Source: Mesorhizobium sp.
GTDB taxonomy: Bacteria > Pseudomonadota > Alphaproteobacteria > Rhizobiales > Rhizobiaceae
Direction of reading: 5' to 3'
NCBI GenBank assembly: GCA_004020645.1
Contig: SAQL01000030.1
Span: 1-64,000 of the forward strand
DNA: 64,000 nt
Shown piece by piece: positions 54,333-62,144 of this stretch (position 1 is its first letter; every line of letters starts with the position of its first letter). Below the pieces are notes generated by a model. It searched no databases. It saw nothing but the letters and a program-made list of their open reading frames with translations, and was not told the origin of the DNA. The position numbers were made by a program, and so were the translations under genes.

Positions 54333-54760
54333 GTGCCCATCGAGACAAAGCCGAGGCCTTCGCCGCCAGCTTAATGACGCAGGCGGTGTGGCCGCTGCTG
54401 CTGGTGCTGGCCGCGTTGATGGCCGCGCCGGTCATTGCCGTGGCGGCGCAGCCGCAGGCGACGGCGCTGGCGGCGGCCGCCGCCTGGCTAGTCGCGGCAG
54501 CGAGCGGCGTGGTCACCCTCGCCCTCTCGGCCCTGCTTGTCTTCGACGCACTGCTATTCTGGCTGATGGCGAGCCACATCAGCGAGGCCGCCGGCGGTGC
54601 CTCGGTCGACGACGTGCTGGCGCGCATGCGCGTCAAACCGGCCGCTGCCGGCATCCGCTCGCTCGACCGGCGCATCGCGGGCACACAGCGCCTGCTGATG
54701 AAGCAGCGCATCGCGCTCGGCCTGTTCGTGGCGGCATCCGCCGTCGCCATGTCCTTCTGA
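54329..54760 (+). CDS. Small membrane protein of the lipid operon
   Basis: 143 residues with three to four hydrophobic helices (VWPLLLVLAALMAAPVIAVA, ALAAAAAWLVAAASGVVTLA, LSALLVFDALLFWLMASHI, and a last one at the C-terminus) and a short soluble segment (GASVDDVLARMRVKPAAAGI). No catalytic motif. Translationally coupled to the phosphatase gene by a four-base overlap. Ala-rich composition makes homology hard to judge by eye. Possibly a scaffold for the neighbouring membrane enzymes. Confidence 0.72.
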   Translation: MSAHRDKAEAFAASLMTQAVWPLLLVLAALMAAPVIAVAAQPQATALAAAAAWLVAAASGVVTLALSALLVFDALLFWLMASHISEAAGGASVDDVLARMRVKPAAAGIRSLDRRIAGTQRLLMKQRIALGLFVAASAVAMSF

Positions 54761-54768
54761 GCCGGACG

Positions 54769-55431
54769 ATGAGCAAGCTCGGCGAAAGGACCTTCACCCT
54801 GCTGCAGACCGTGACCTCGGTCGGCCTGTCGGCGCTGGCCTGGGCGGTAACCGGCGTGCGGCCGATCTGGAACGGCAGCCAGCCGTCGGACCGGCAGCGC
54901 ATCTACTTCGCCAATCATGCCAGCCACGGCGACTTCATCCTGCTGTCGGCCTGCCTCAGCGAAAAGCAGCGCGCCCGCACACATGCCGTCGCTGCCGCCG
55001 ATTATTGGGGAAAATCGCGGCTGCGCCGGTTCATCGCGCAGGACATGCTGTCCTCCGTGCTGATCCAGCGGCAGTGGACGGACGAGGCGCAGAATCCGAT
55101 CTCGATCATGCTGTCGGTGCTCGATGAGGGCCATTCGCTGATCATCTTTCCCGAAGGCACGCGCAACATGACCGACGAGCCGCTGCTGCCGTTCCGCTCC
55201 GGCCTCTACAATCTGTCGATGGCGCGGCCCGATGTCGAACTCATCCCCTGCTGGATCGAGAACATGTCGCGGGTGCTGCCCAAGGGCCAGTTCGTGCCGG
55301 TGCCGCTGCTCTGCCGTGTGGTCTTCGGCGCGCCGATCGCCATTGCGCCGGATGAGGAACGCCGCGCCTTTCTCGACCGCGCCCGCGAGACGCTGCTGGC
55401 GCTGAACCCACGCCCACTAAGAGGCGATTAG
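54769..55431 (+). CDS. 1-acyl-glycerol-phosphate acyltransferase (PlsC family)
   Basis: 220 residues. Catalytic block I is IYFANHASHGDFILL (NHX4D), block III is IIFPEGTRNMTDEPLLPFRS, and block IV VELIPCWIENMSRVLPKG. The N-terminal helix TLLQTVTSVGLSALAWAV anchors it. The family acylates lysophosphatidic acid to phosphatidic acid, though related forms act on other lyso-lipids. It starts eight bases after the membrane-protein gene and is followed after six bases by the CdsA-type gene, a pairing that would turn lyso-PA into CDP-diacylglycerol. Confidence 0.88.
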   Translation: MSKLGERTFTLLQTVTSVGLSALAWAVTGVRPIWNGSQPSDRQRIYFANHASHGDFILLSACLSEKQRARTHAVAAADYWGKSRLRRFIAQDMLSSVLIQRQWTDEAQNPISIMLSVLDEGHSLIIFPEGTRNMTDEPLLPFRSGLYNLSMARPDVELIPCWIENMSRVLPKGQFVPVPLLCRVVFGAPIAIAPDEERRAFLDRARETLLALNPRPLRGD

Positions 55432-55437
55432 AACACG

Positions 55438-56376
55438 ATGCCAATGATGCACGAGACTCTCATTCTGGTTGTCGGCCTCGCTGCGGTGCTGACCACGGCA
55501 AGCCTGGTCGCCGGCATCCTGTCGTGGCGCGCGCCGAAGCCGCTGTCTTCGACGCTTGTCAACCTCAACCAGCGCATCAACGCCTGGTGGGTGATGGTGG
55601 TGGCGATCACCGTCGCCTTCTTCTTCGGCCGCTCCGGCATGACCATCCTGTTCGCGCTGATCTCGTTTGCCGCCTTGCGCGAATTCGTGACGCTGACGCA
55701 CAGCCGCCGCAGCGACCATTGGGTGCTGCTCGGCATGTTCGGCATCATCATCCCGTTCCAGTACTGGCTGGTGTGGACCGCCTGGTACGGCCTCTTCACC
55801 ATTTTCATCCCGGTCTACTGCTTCCTGCTGATGCCGGCGATCACCGCGCTTCACGGCGACACCGAGCGCTTTCTCGAGCGTGTCTCGGCGCAGCAATGGG
55901 CGGTCATGATCTCGGTCTACTGCGTCAGCCACGTGCCGGCGCTGCTGACTCTCGAGGTGCCCGGCTTCGAAGGCCGCAATTTGTTGCTGATCGCTTTCCT
56001 GATCATCACCGTGCAAGGCAGCGACGTGCTGCAATACATCTTCGGCAAGCTGTTCGGCAGGCACCTGATGTCGCCCAAGGTTTCGCCGTCGAAGACCTGG
56101 GAAGGGCTGGTCGGCGGGCTGGCGACGTCGAGCCTGCTTGGCGCGCTGCTGTCGTTCCTGACGCCGTTTTCGCCGCTCCAGGCGGCGGGCGTCGCCTTCA
56201 TCGCCTGCCTGATGGGATTCCTCGGCGGGCTGGTCGCCTCCGCCATAAAGCGCGACCAGGGCGTGAAGGACTGGGGCCATCTGATCGAGGGCCATGGCGG
56301 CATGATGGACCGCGCCGACAGCCTGGTCTTCGCCGCTCCGGTGTTCTTTCACACGGTGCGTTACATCTGGACGTGA
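55438..56376 (+). CDS. Phosphatidate cytidylyltransferase (CdsA family)
   Basis: 312 residues, about eight helices. The C-terminal CDS signature is complete: GLVASAIKRDQGVKDWGHLI, then EGHGGMMDRADSLVFAAPVF. An upstream conserved stretch is VSPSKTWEGLVGGLATSSLL. It makes CDP-diacylglycerol from phosphatidic acid and CTP at the inner membrane. It is an operon-borne paralogue; the housekeeping cdsA of rhizobia normally lies beside uppS and dxr, not seen here. This implies dedicated CDP-DAG supply for the pathway. Last gene of the operon; a nested palindrome element follows. Confidence 0.92.
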   Translation: MPMMHETLILVVGLAAVLTTASLVAGILSWRAPKPLSSTLVNLNQRINAWWVMVVAITVAFFFGRSGMTILFALISFAALREFVTLTHSRRSDHWVLLGMFGIIIPFQYWLVWTAWYGLFTIFIPVYCFLLMPAITALHGDTERFLERVSAQQWAVMISVYCVSHVPALLTLEVPGFEGRNLLLIAFLIITVQGSDVLQYIFGKLFGRHLMSPKVSPSKTWEGLVGGLATSSLLGALLSFLTPFSPLQAAGVAFIACLMGFLGGLVASAIKRDQGVKDWGHLIEGHGGMMDRADSLVFAAPVFFHTVRYIWT

Positions 56377-56393
56377 GAACGAGCTACGGTCTC

Positions 56394-56641
56394 AGAGGCT
56401 GTTTGGAAAGTCGCTCCGGCGAGTCATATGGTGGTGGTTTCGAGAACCGGAGCGCAGCGGACATTTGGGTCCGTGCGCCCGCGCATGACCCCGAAAATCG
56501 GAAAAGATTTTCGGAAAGGATCATGCGCAAAACCAAAAGTGCTACAGCGTCCTTTGCGCGTCCAAAGGACGCGCGGCGCTGTAGGTAAGCGCAGAAAACG
56601 CCATCCGATAGCCGCCGGAGTAGAGTTTCCAAACAGTCTCT
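56394..56641. mobile_element. MITE-like element of nested palindromes
   Basis: Outer arms AGAGGCTGTTTGGAAAGTC (from 56394) and TTTCCAAACAGTCTCT (ending 56641) are imperfectly complementary over about 30 bases, including CTCCGGCG. Inside are two further palindromes: 56481-56528 (GCGCATGACC, CGAAAATC and GATTTTCG, ATCATGCGC) and 56542-56584 (CTACAGCGTCCTTTGCGCG with its complement). No coding sequence. The right end supplies the T of the TGA stop of the minus-strand permease gene. Non-autonomous mosaic insertion is likely. Confidence 0.7.
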
Positions 56642-58629
56642 CATTTTGCAGCTGCAAGCGGCGCCTTCTCGGCAGGGCGCGGCCGGCGGCGCATGCGGCG
56701 CTTGGCAGCGACCTTCAGCGCAACCGGCGGATCGCTCGACAACGCCCCCAGAACGGCTTCGACCATGCCATGCGCGACAAAATCGGCGTTGATGTCATTG
56801 GCCAATTTGACGGCTGTCTCTTTGTCGTCGCCGCCCTCCGACCAGAACACGATGCCTACCCGCAGTGCCGACTTGGCACGTTTCAGCCGACGAACCAGGA
56901 AACGGGCGTGCTTGACGGAGTCGCGGTTAAGGAATCCGACCACGACGGTATCGACAGCATCGAACTTGAGCCGGCGAATGCTTGCCGGATCCATATCGGC
57001 AAAGCTCGCCTTCGAGACCGTCGCCCCCTGGACTTCGAGCACCTGCGCCAGCATGGCGGCGGCGGCATCGTCGAGTTCGCCGCGTCCGCCGGCACACAGA
57101 ACCGAGATGTCCGTGCCATCCGGCAGTTCGGTGTCGTCCTCGCCCTCCGCTTGAGCCTGCTTGTCCTCGTCCGCTGGGGCAGGCTCTGTTGCGGCTGGAT
57201 CGTCCTCCTCCGCCTCCTCCCGTGCGGTGTCCTCGAGATTCGCCACCAGCGTCTGCGCACTGGCCGCCACCTGCCGTCTTTGCTCATCGCCCATGACACC
57301 CCGCACCCGATCCTGTTCGCCGAGCAGAAGTGCGGGAATGGCGACCTTGTCATAGAATTCGAACAGATATTTTTCCTCCAGGATCTCCTCGGCGTGATCA
57401 GTGGCTTCTTCCGGATCGCCGGCCAGCAGCCGTTGGTAAAGCCGAGCATGCGGTTCGAGCACGGGTTCGTTGCCGAACAGGACATCGAGGAATTCGAACT
57501 GCGGCACGTGCCTGCCGAGCACGACGAGACAGACCGTGAGCGGCGTCGACAGAACCAGACCCAGCGGGCCCCAGAGCCAGGTCCAGAAGATCGCCGCAAC
57601 GATGATGGCCAATGGTGAAAGCCCCGTTCGTGAACCGTAGAGCCATGGTTCGACGACGTTGCCGGTGATCATTTCCATGGCCACGAACAGCCCGGCGGTC
57701 CACAGCACGAGCGACCAGCCGGGAGCCACGGCGAGCGCCAGGAACAGAGGCAGCAGCGCACCAATGATCGGGCCGATATAGGGAACAAAGCGCAGCGCCA
57801 ACGCCAGCAATCCCCACAGCAGCGCATTGGGTATGCCCAGAACCCAAAGCCCGAATGCAATCGGCACGGCGTAGACGATGTTCACCACCAGTTGCATGAG
57901 CAGATATCGGCCGACCCGCTTGCCCGCTTCCTGGAGCGCCTCGGTGGTCCGATGAAGATCGCCGTACCCGACGAGGCGTATGAAACGATCGCGCAGGTCC
58001 TCGCGCTCGAGCAGCATGAATATGACGACGACGATGATCAGGCCGGCCGATGCCAGCGGGCTGATCAGCGGCCCGATCAGGTTCTGGAGAACCTGGAGCG
58101 GCCTTTCGCGCGCGATGATCTCGACAGGCACCGGCTCGCGCTCTGGCTCATCTGCGGCGGGCGGTGAGGCTTCCTGCCTGTCGAGTTCCTGGCCAACGCT
58201 TTCGATCACCCCGCTCAGCCTGGCGATGATGCCTCCGCCGATGCCGGTCTCCTTCAGGGATCTGACCTTGGTCAGGATATTCGACTGGTAAAGCGGGATA
58301 TTCTGCGCCAGTTCGCTGACCTGCGTGGCGAGAATGAAGGAGAATAGCGCGAGGACCGTGAATGCACTCAGCACGCTGGCGATGACGGCCGGGAGACGGG
58401 GAAGGCCGACTCGTTTGAGTGCCGAAACCATGGGCGCGAGCGCAAAGGTAAGCAGCAGAGCGATTGCGATCGGCAGGAAAACCTCGCGCCCGAAATACAG
58501 GGCCGCAACCGCCGCAACGACAGTCGCGACGGTGGGTAGTGATATGCGCGGGAGGGTTCTGGCAGAGGAAACCACGCCCATCACCCCGGGCTCGGCGGGG
58601 TGCATGCCGTTTCGACGATTGGCCGCCAC
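56641..58629 (-). CDS. AI-2E family permease with soluble C-terminal Rossmann-like domain
   Basis: 662 residues. The first 400 form an AI-2E/PerM transporter with about eight helices (LYFGREVFLPIAIALLLTFA; VIASVLSAFTVLALFSFILA; LRFVPYIGPIIGALLPLFLA with the family PYIG motif; AIIVAAIFWTWLWGPLGLVL). A His/Glu-rich region (EPHARLYQRLLAGDPEEATD) and an acidic linker follow. The last 150 residues (TDISVLCAGGRGELDDAAAA, VDTVVVGFLNRDSVKHARFL, LRVGIVFWSEGGDDKETAVK) look like a B12-binding or receiver-like alpha/beta domain without obvious ligand residues. Usual members have about 350 residues. Start chosen at GTG 58629, six bases after GGAGG; ATGs at 58605 and 58581 are alternatives. The stop abuts the palindrome element. 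Confidence 0.85.
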   Translation of the reverse strand: MAANRRNGMHPAEPGVMGVVSSARTLPRISLPTVATVVAAVAALYFGREVFLPIAIALLLTFALAPMVSALKRVGLPRLPAVIASVLSAFTVLALFSFILATQVSELAQNIPLYQSNILTKVRSLKETGIGGGIIARLSGVIESVGQELDRQEASPPAADEPEREPVPVEIIARERPLQVLQNLIGPLISPLASAGLIIVVVIFMLLEREDLRDRFIRLVGYGDLHRTTEALQEAGKRVGRYLLMQLVVNIVYAVPIAFGLWVLGIPNALLWGLLALALRFVPYIGPIIGALLPLFLALAVAPGWSLVLWTAGLFVAMEMITGNVVEPWLYGSRTGLSPLAIIVAAIFWTWLWGPLGLVLSTPLTVCLVVLGRHVPQFEFLDVLFGNEPVLEPHARLYQRLLAGDPEEATDHAEEILEEKYLFEFYDKVAIPALLLGEQDRVRGVMGDEQRRQVAASAQTLVANLEDTAREEAEEDDPAATEPAPADEDKQAQAEGEDDTELPDGTDISVLCAGGRGELDDAAAAMLAQVLEVQGATVSKASFADMDPASIRRLKFDAVDTVVVGFLNRDSVKHARFLVRRLKRAKSALRVGIVFWSEGGDDKETAVKLANDINADFVAHGMVEAVLGALSSDPPVALKVAAKRRMRRRPRPAEKAPLAAAK

Positions 58630-58835
58630 TTGATGCCTCCACCCTGCCATAGCCATGGTCAGGCATGTTGAGCCGGCGTGCAACTTTCGCTTCTTCGCGC
58701 CGGCGAGTTCGAAGACGCGAGCGGCAAGGGCGGGCGCTTGGCGGCCCAACTGGACAGCCGGACGGTCGCTTTGGTCGCCGGACACAACAACTGACGTAGT
58801 GATCGGTTCCGCAGAGGCAGAAGACGAGGTCCAGC

Positions 58836-59768
58836 TTAGCTCGAATGACGCAGCCAATGACGGTCGAACACGTCGAGGATGGCTCGGAACTCGGCCGGCG
58901 GGATCTGGCTGGCACCGCCGTCCTTGCTGTCTCCAACGAGGAATTGCGCCAGCTGCCGGTCGACCACTTCCGGCTGCTCAATTGCCACGCCAAGCGAAGT
59001 TAAATCCCTAGCGATCGACGCATCGGGCGGCAGATATCCGCCCCATGTCTCGGGCGCCCGATCGCGCAAGCGGACGATCAGGATCCTGGTCAGGGATGGC
59101 TGCGGCTCCGGGCCGATGATGGCGCCGCCGACCATATAGCCGCCAAGCACGCTTCCCGGCCGCGAGTGCGGGAACAGGCAGAGGAAGAAATGGGCATCGC
59201 CGCCGGTTTCCTTCAGAAATGCATAGAGCCCGCGTTTTGCCGGGCTCACCGGTCCACCGACCTGCAGTTGTCCGGTCGGCAACACCTCGCGATAGGCGGC
59301 AGTCAGGCCGTGTGCACCCGGCCCGGTCTCTATCGACAGGCTGCCCCTGATTAACTGGCCGCGATAATAGGGCGACAAGGCATGCGAATAACATGCGTAG
59401 GTTCCGGCAAGGGCCAATCCAAGGCTTCGCTCCTCATGCCCCGACGCCGTCTCGAAATGCGCACCGGCGCGGCGTTCCAGTTCGGCGCTCTCGACGCCGT
59501 GGCGGGCGCAGATCGCCGCCGTAAAGCTTGACAGATCGCTCTCGGCGATCCAGGCCCCGGGCTGCTCCAGCTTGAGAAGCTTCGACCAGTCGTCGTAGAC
59601 GCTGAGCTCGCGTGGCTGGGCGCGGCCCTGCAGCCATTTGTCGGCACGGCCGAGATCGAACGCCGTCTTCGGGTTGACGCCCCGGAACGCCGCCGCCAAA
59701 TCCTTGCGGGCGACGGTTCCCAGCAAGGCTGCAGTCAGCCGTAACTTCTGCGCGATATGCTGTGCCAT
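58836..59768 (-). CDS. Conserved hypothetical protein, HTH-like N-terminus
   Basis: 310 residues. The first 80 (LRLTAALLGTVARKDLAAAF, NPKTAFDLGRADKWLQGRAQ) resemble a helix-turn-helix with a WLxGRxxP ending, as in regulators of the RWxxGxxxP type. Residues about 130-260 (LALAGTYACYSHALSPYYRG, LPTGQLQVGGPVSPAKRGLY, LCLFPHSRPGSVLGGYMVGG) could be a ligand-binding beta domain. No membrane segment. ATG 59768 follows AGGTGGGG. No neighbour clarifies its role; I do not recognise the family. The 322-base gap upstream (59769-60090) holds only a repeat box. Confidence 0.65.
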   Translation of the reverse strand: MAQHIAQKLRLTAALLGTVARKDLAAAFRGVNPKTAFDLGRADKWLQGRAQPRELSVYDDWSKLLKLEQPGAWIAESDLSSFTAAICARHGVESAELERRAGAHFETASGHEERSLGLALAGTYACYSHALSPYYRGQLIRGSLSIETGPGAHGLTAAYREVLPTGQLQVGGPVSPAKRGLYAFLKETGGDAHFFLCLFPHSRPGSVLGGYMVGGAIIGPEPQPSLTRILIVRLRDRAPETWGGYLPPDASIARDLTSLGVAIEQPEVVDRQLAQFLVGDSKDGGASQIPPAEFRAILDVFDRHWLRHSS

Positions 59769-59847
59769 CCCCACCTGCCCCTTTATGCCACCGCAAGGCA
59801 TAGCATGTGCCAGCACTTGCTCCCACCGCATTCATTGCCGGCCGGAA

Positions 59848-59899
59848 CTCTCCAAAAGTCCATATTCCAGGAAATCCGCAGAATTCCACGCCGCTCCAC
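59848..59899. repeat. Repeat box with GGAAT motifs, copy 1
   Basis: CTCTCC, then CCATATTCCAGGAAATCC and CAGAATTCCACGCCGCTCCA. A second copy with about 80 percent identity lies at 60498. Both lie in front of small exported-protein genes on the plus strand (60091 and 60613). The minus strand of both copies reads WxGVEFxGxPGIW, so a short coding remnant is the alternative. Confidence 0.6.
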
Positions 59900-60090
59900 G
59901 CGCCTGCCCTTTTCGCCCCGCCGGGCGGCGCTAAGGTCGCGCAGGGCAAGGGCAAGTTATGAAACTCACGCTACCTCCTAGGCTTGAATACCAACACCCT
60001 TCCTCAGCTATTTGAACGACGGCGAAGCCGAGCTCTCGGCACCGGCACAAACCAGCATAGATGCCGCCTCAACAAGGAAGGAATAATTCG

Positions 60091-60354
60091 ATGTCCTGGA
60101 TTGCTTCCCCCAAAATCCCATTCACCGCGGTTGCAGCTGGATCCGCTGCACTGCTGCTGCTGACCTTCGGGCCGGATGGACCGTCGCGTGCCGCTGCCGG
60201 CTCGCGCGCGGCAGCGACATATGGCAAGGCGGCTCCTGCGGCGCCGGTCATCGATCCGACGCGCATCGAAGTCGACGGCGGCGCGCACGTGATACGCTTT
60301 TACATCGACGGCAAGCAGGTCGCCCTGCTCGACTCGACCGGCTTCAGGGATTGA
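60091..60354 (+). CDS. Small protein with N-terminal membrane segment
   Basis: 87 residues. Hydrophobic FTAVAAGSAALLLLTFG (about 11-27) acts as signal or anchor. The mature part is Ala-rich, then IDPTRIEVDGGAHVIRFYID and GKQVALLDSTGF, which looks like a short beta hairpin. AAGGAAGGAATAATTCG precedes the ATG. Unknown function, probably periplasmic. Confidence 0.65.
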   Translation: MSWIASPKIPFTAVAAGSAALLLLTFGPDGPSRAAAGSRAAATYGKAAPAAPVIDPTRIEVDGGAHVIRFYIDGKQVALLDSTGFRD

Positions 60355-60497
60355 TCTTCACACCAGCGCTGGCCGCGACATTGAGCGGCCAAGCGCGACT
60401 GGATGTCCGGTTTCGGTCGCGGCCGCTCCAGGCATCGGCCTGATGCGGCTGCAAGCCTACATGCGCCGGCGCCTGCTCCGTTCCCCCCGCGGCCGCA

Positions 60498-60548
60498 CTT
60501 TCCACAAGCCATATTCCAGGAATTCCAGAGAATTCCACGCCTTTCCAC
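60498..60548. repeat. Repeat box with GGAAT motifs, copy 2
   Basis: CTTTCCACAAGCCATATTCC then AGGAATTCCAGAGAATTCCA. Ends 65 bases before ATG 60613. GGAATTCC is an exact palindrome here and partly lost in copy 1. Confidence 0.6.
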
Positions 60549-60612
60549 ACTGCGGCAGTGTTCGGGCGGGCGGCTGGGATTAACCGTAGGTTAACCATTG
60601 AGGGACGCCGTC

Positions 60613-60843
60613 ATGAAACTTGCTCTGTCTGCACTTCTCGCCGTGCTCGCCCTTTCGCAAACCGTGGAGGCTAAAACGCGAGTCGTTGCCACCGATGCGA
60701 AAGCGGCCACAGCCGAGAAAAGCCGGCCGCAGCTCGACAATCAGTCCACAGGCGGGATCACCGCGTCGCCCGGTGCAATGGCGGCGCCGGTCGACAAGAA
60801 TGTGTCCAGCCCGTATCCGCCGGCGATCTATTTCGATTTCTAG
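60613..60843 (+). CDS. Small exported protein, unknown function
   Basis: 76 residues. Signal peptide MKLALSALLAVLALSQTVEA with cleavage after VEA. The mature part is polar and probably unstructured (SRPQLDNQSTGGITASPGAM) and ends SPYPPAIYFDF, an aromatic tail. Only a weak ribosome site (GAGGGA). Neighbouring 60091 is of the same small exported type, and both follow copies of the same repeat box, so they may be co-regulated. Confidence 0.6.
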   Translation: MKLALSALLAVLALSQTVEAKTRVVATDAKAATAEKSRPQLDNQSTGGITASPGAMAAPVDKNVSSPYPPAIYFDF

Positions 60844-61039
60844 AGTTTCATCCATCCCTAGTGGCGGGGCTCTATCTTTTTATTTCGACCGCACCGCGCT
60901 TGCGGTGCCCGGGATCGGCAGGCCCTGGGATCGACAGGCCTCGGGATCAACAGATGGCACGGTTTGCCACGTGCCATCGCTTGACCTTGCCGCCGTCCGC
61001 CGGATAGTCGGTTGTCCGGCTCCGATGAAAGACCCCGAT

Positions 61040-61261
61040 ATGGCAGACGCGATCGTAAGAGACAGCAACGGCACCCAGCTGAACGAGGGCGATTCCGTGA
61101 CCCTGATCAAGGATTTGAAGGTCAAGGGCACCTCGGAGACGATCAAGCGCGGCACGCTGGTGAAGAATATTCGCCTCACCGGCCATCCCGGCGAGATCGA
61201 GTGCAACACCAGGCAGGTGAAGGGCCTGGTGCTGAAGACCGAGTTCCTGAAAAAGGCGTGA
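61040..61261 (+). CDS. YjdN/PhnA C-terminal-domain protein
   Basis: 73 residues: MADAIVRDSNGTQLNEGDSV, TLIKDLKVKGTSETIKRGTL, VKNIRLTGHPGEIECNTRQV, KGLVLKTEFLKKA. It matches the SH3-like C-terminal domain of the PhnA/YjdN family. The N-terminal zinc ribbon of full-length members is absent, which is usual for this short form. Despite the PhnA name, no direct role in phosphonate breakdown is established. Start at 61040 by comparison with the family; ATG 61025 would add five residues. Confidence 0.85.
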   Translation: MADAIVRDSNGTQLNEGDSVTLIKDLKVKGTSETIKRGTLVKNIRLTGHPGEIECNTRQVKGLVLKTEFLKKA

Positions 61262-61304
61262 TCGCGTGGAGTCTTGACCCGTGATCCCGGGCCTTACGGC
61301 CTCC

Positions 61305-61329
61305 GGAACCGGCGCGGCGCTTCTAAGTT
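61305..61329 (+). promoter_or_regulatory. EcfG/RpoE2-type promoter
   Basis: GGAAC at 61305-61309, 16 bases, then AGTT at 61326-61329, the same form as the site at 14906. It lies 150 bases before the SPW-protein start on the same strand, so the leader would be long; a chance match is possible. Confidence 0.4.
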
Positions 61330-61478
61330 GAGCAGACGGATGACGGCACTGACGGAGCCTCGCTAACCGGCCGGCGGAGCCACTCCTTGAAAGCCGTCGA
61401 AAGTGCGATATATCAATGACTAAGCGTGCGCTGCACGCGACGTAGTGCTTTGGTCAAACTTCACCTGTGGAGGTTGTC

Positions 61479-61841
61479 ATGGCAAACGGTCTGATGGAAG
61501 GAAAGAAAGCTCAGGACTGGATCAACCTGATCCTTGCGGCATGTCTGTTCATCTCACCCTGGGTCATCGGCTTCGTTGCTGAAACCGTTCCTGCGTGGAA
61601 CGCCTGGATTGCCGCAGTCGTGCTCGGCGCCCTGGCTCTCGCGGCGCTTTCGGTATTCGCCGAATGGGAAGAGTGGGTGAACCTTGTCGTCGGGCTCTGG
61701 CTGATCGTCTCGCCCTGGCTGCTTGGCTTCGCGGCAAACGTCAACGCGATGGGAACCCATGTGGTCCTCGGCGTGCTGGTGGTTGCGGCATCGGCCTGGG
61801 CGGTCTGGGACTCCCGTCATCATCCGCCAGCGCATGCGTGA
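61479..61841 (+). CDS. SPW-repeat membrane protein
   Basis: 120 residues, four helices. Two SPW motifs are visible, FISPWVIGF (about residue 25) and IVSPWLLGF (about 80), each inside a hydrophobic helix pair, with AEWEEWVNLVVGLW between. The family is found in inner membranes of soil bacteria and has no assigned function. ATG 61479 follows GTGGAGGTTGTC. Possibly stress-regulated through the EcfG-type site upstream. Confidence 0.85.
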   Translation: MANGLMEGKKAQDWINLILAACLFISPWVIGFVAETVPAWNAWIAAVVLGALALAALSVFAEWEEWVNLVVGLWLIVSPWLLGFAANVNAMGTHVVLGVLVVAASAWAVWDSRHHPPAHA

Positions 61842-61857
61842 TCGGTGACGACCAAGG

Positions 61858-61891
61858 GGAGGAGCCCGGCGCGCAAGCGGCGAGCTCCTCC
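61858..61891 (+). terminator. Hairpin after the SPW gene
   Basis: GGAGGAGC at 61858-61865 pairs with GCTCCTCC at 61884-61891 across an 18-base loop that can itself pair (GCGC). No T-run follows, so it is at best a weak terminator. Confidence 0.4.
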
Positions 61892-62144
61892 TAAGCCTGA
61901 TTTCGGTACGCAGGCCCGCTAGCCGGGCCAGCTACCTCTTTGTGCTTAAAACCCACCGCCCGGCGAGTGCAGATGGCAGCGCCGCTGCGGCGCTTCCTGG
62001 TATAGACGCCGACGAGCACCCCGCTACACCCCGCGAACTTCCGCTTATGTTGCATTGCGTTAGATTTGTTGCATTGCAATATCAATGCATTGCGTCGAGT
62101 CTTCGCAACGGGGCTTTTTCAACGACCTTTGCGAGGTTACCACC

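Noticed and set aside
56394..56641. Insertion sequence
   Set aside because: Inverted ends are present but there is no transposase frame in 248 bases; called MITE-like instead.
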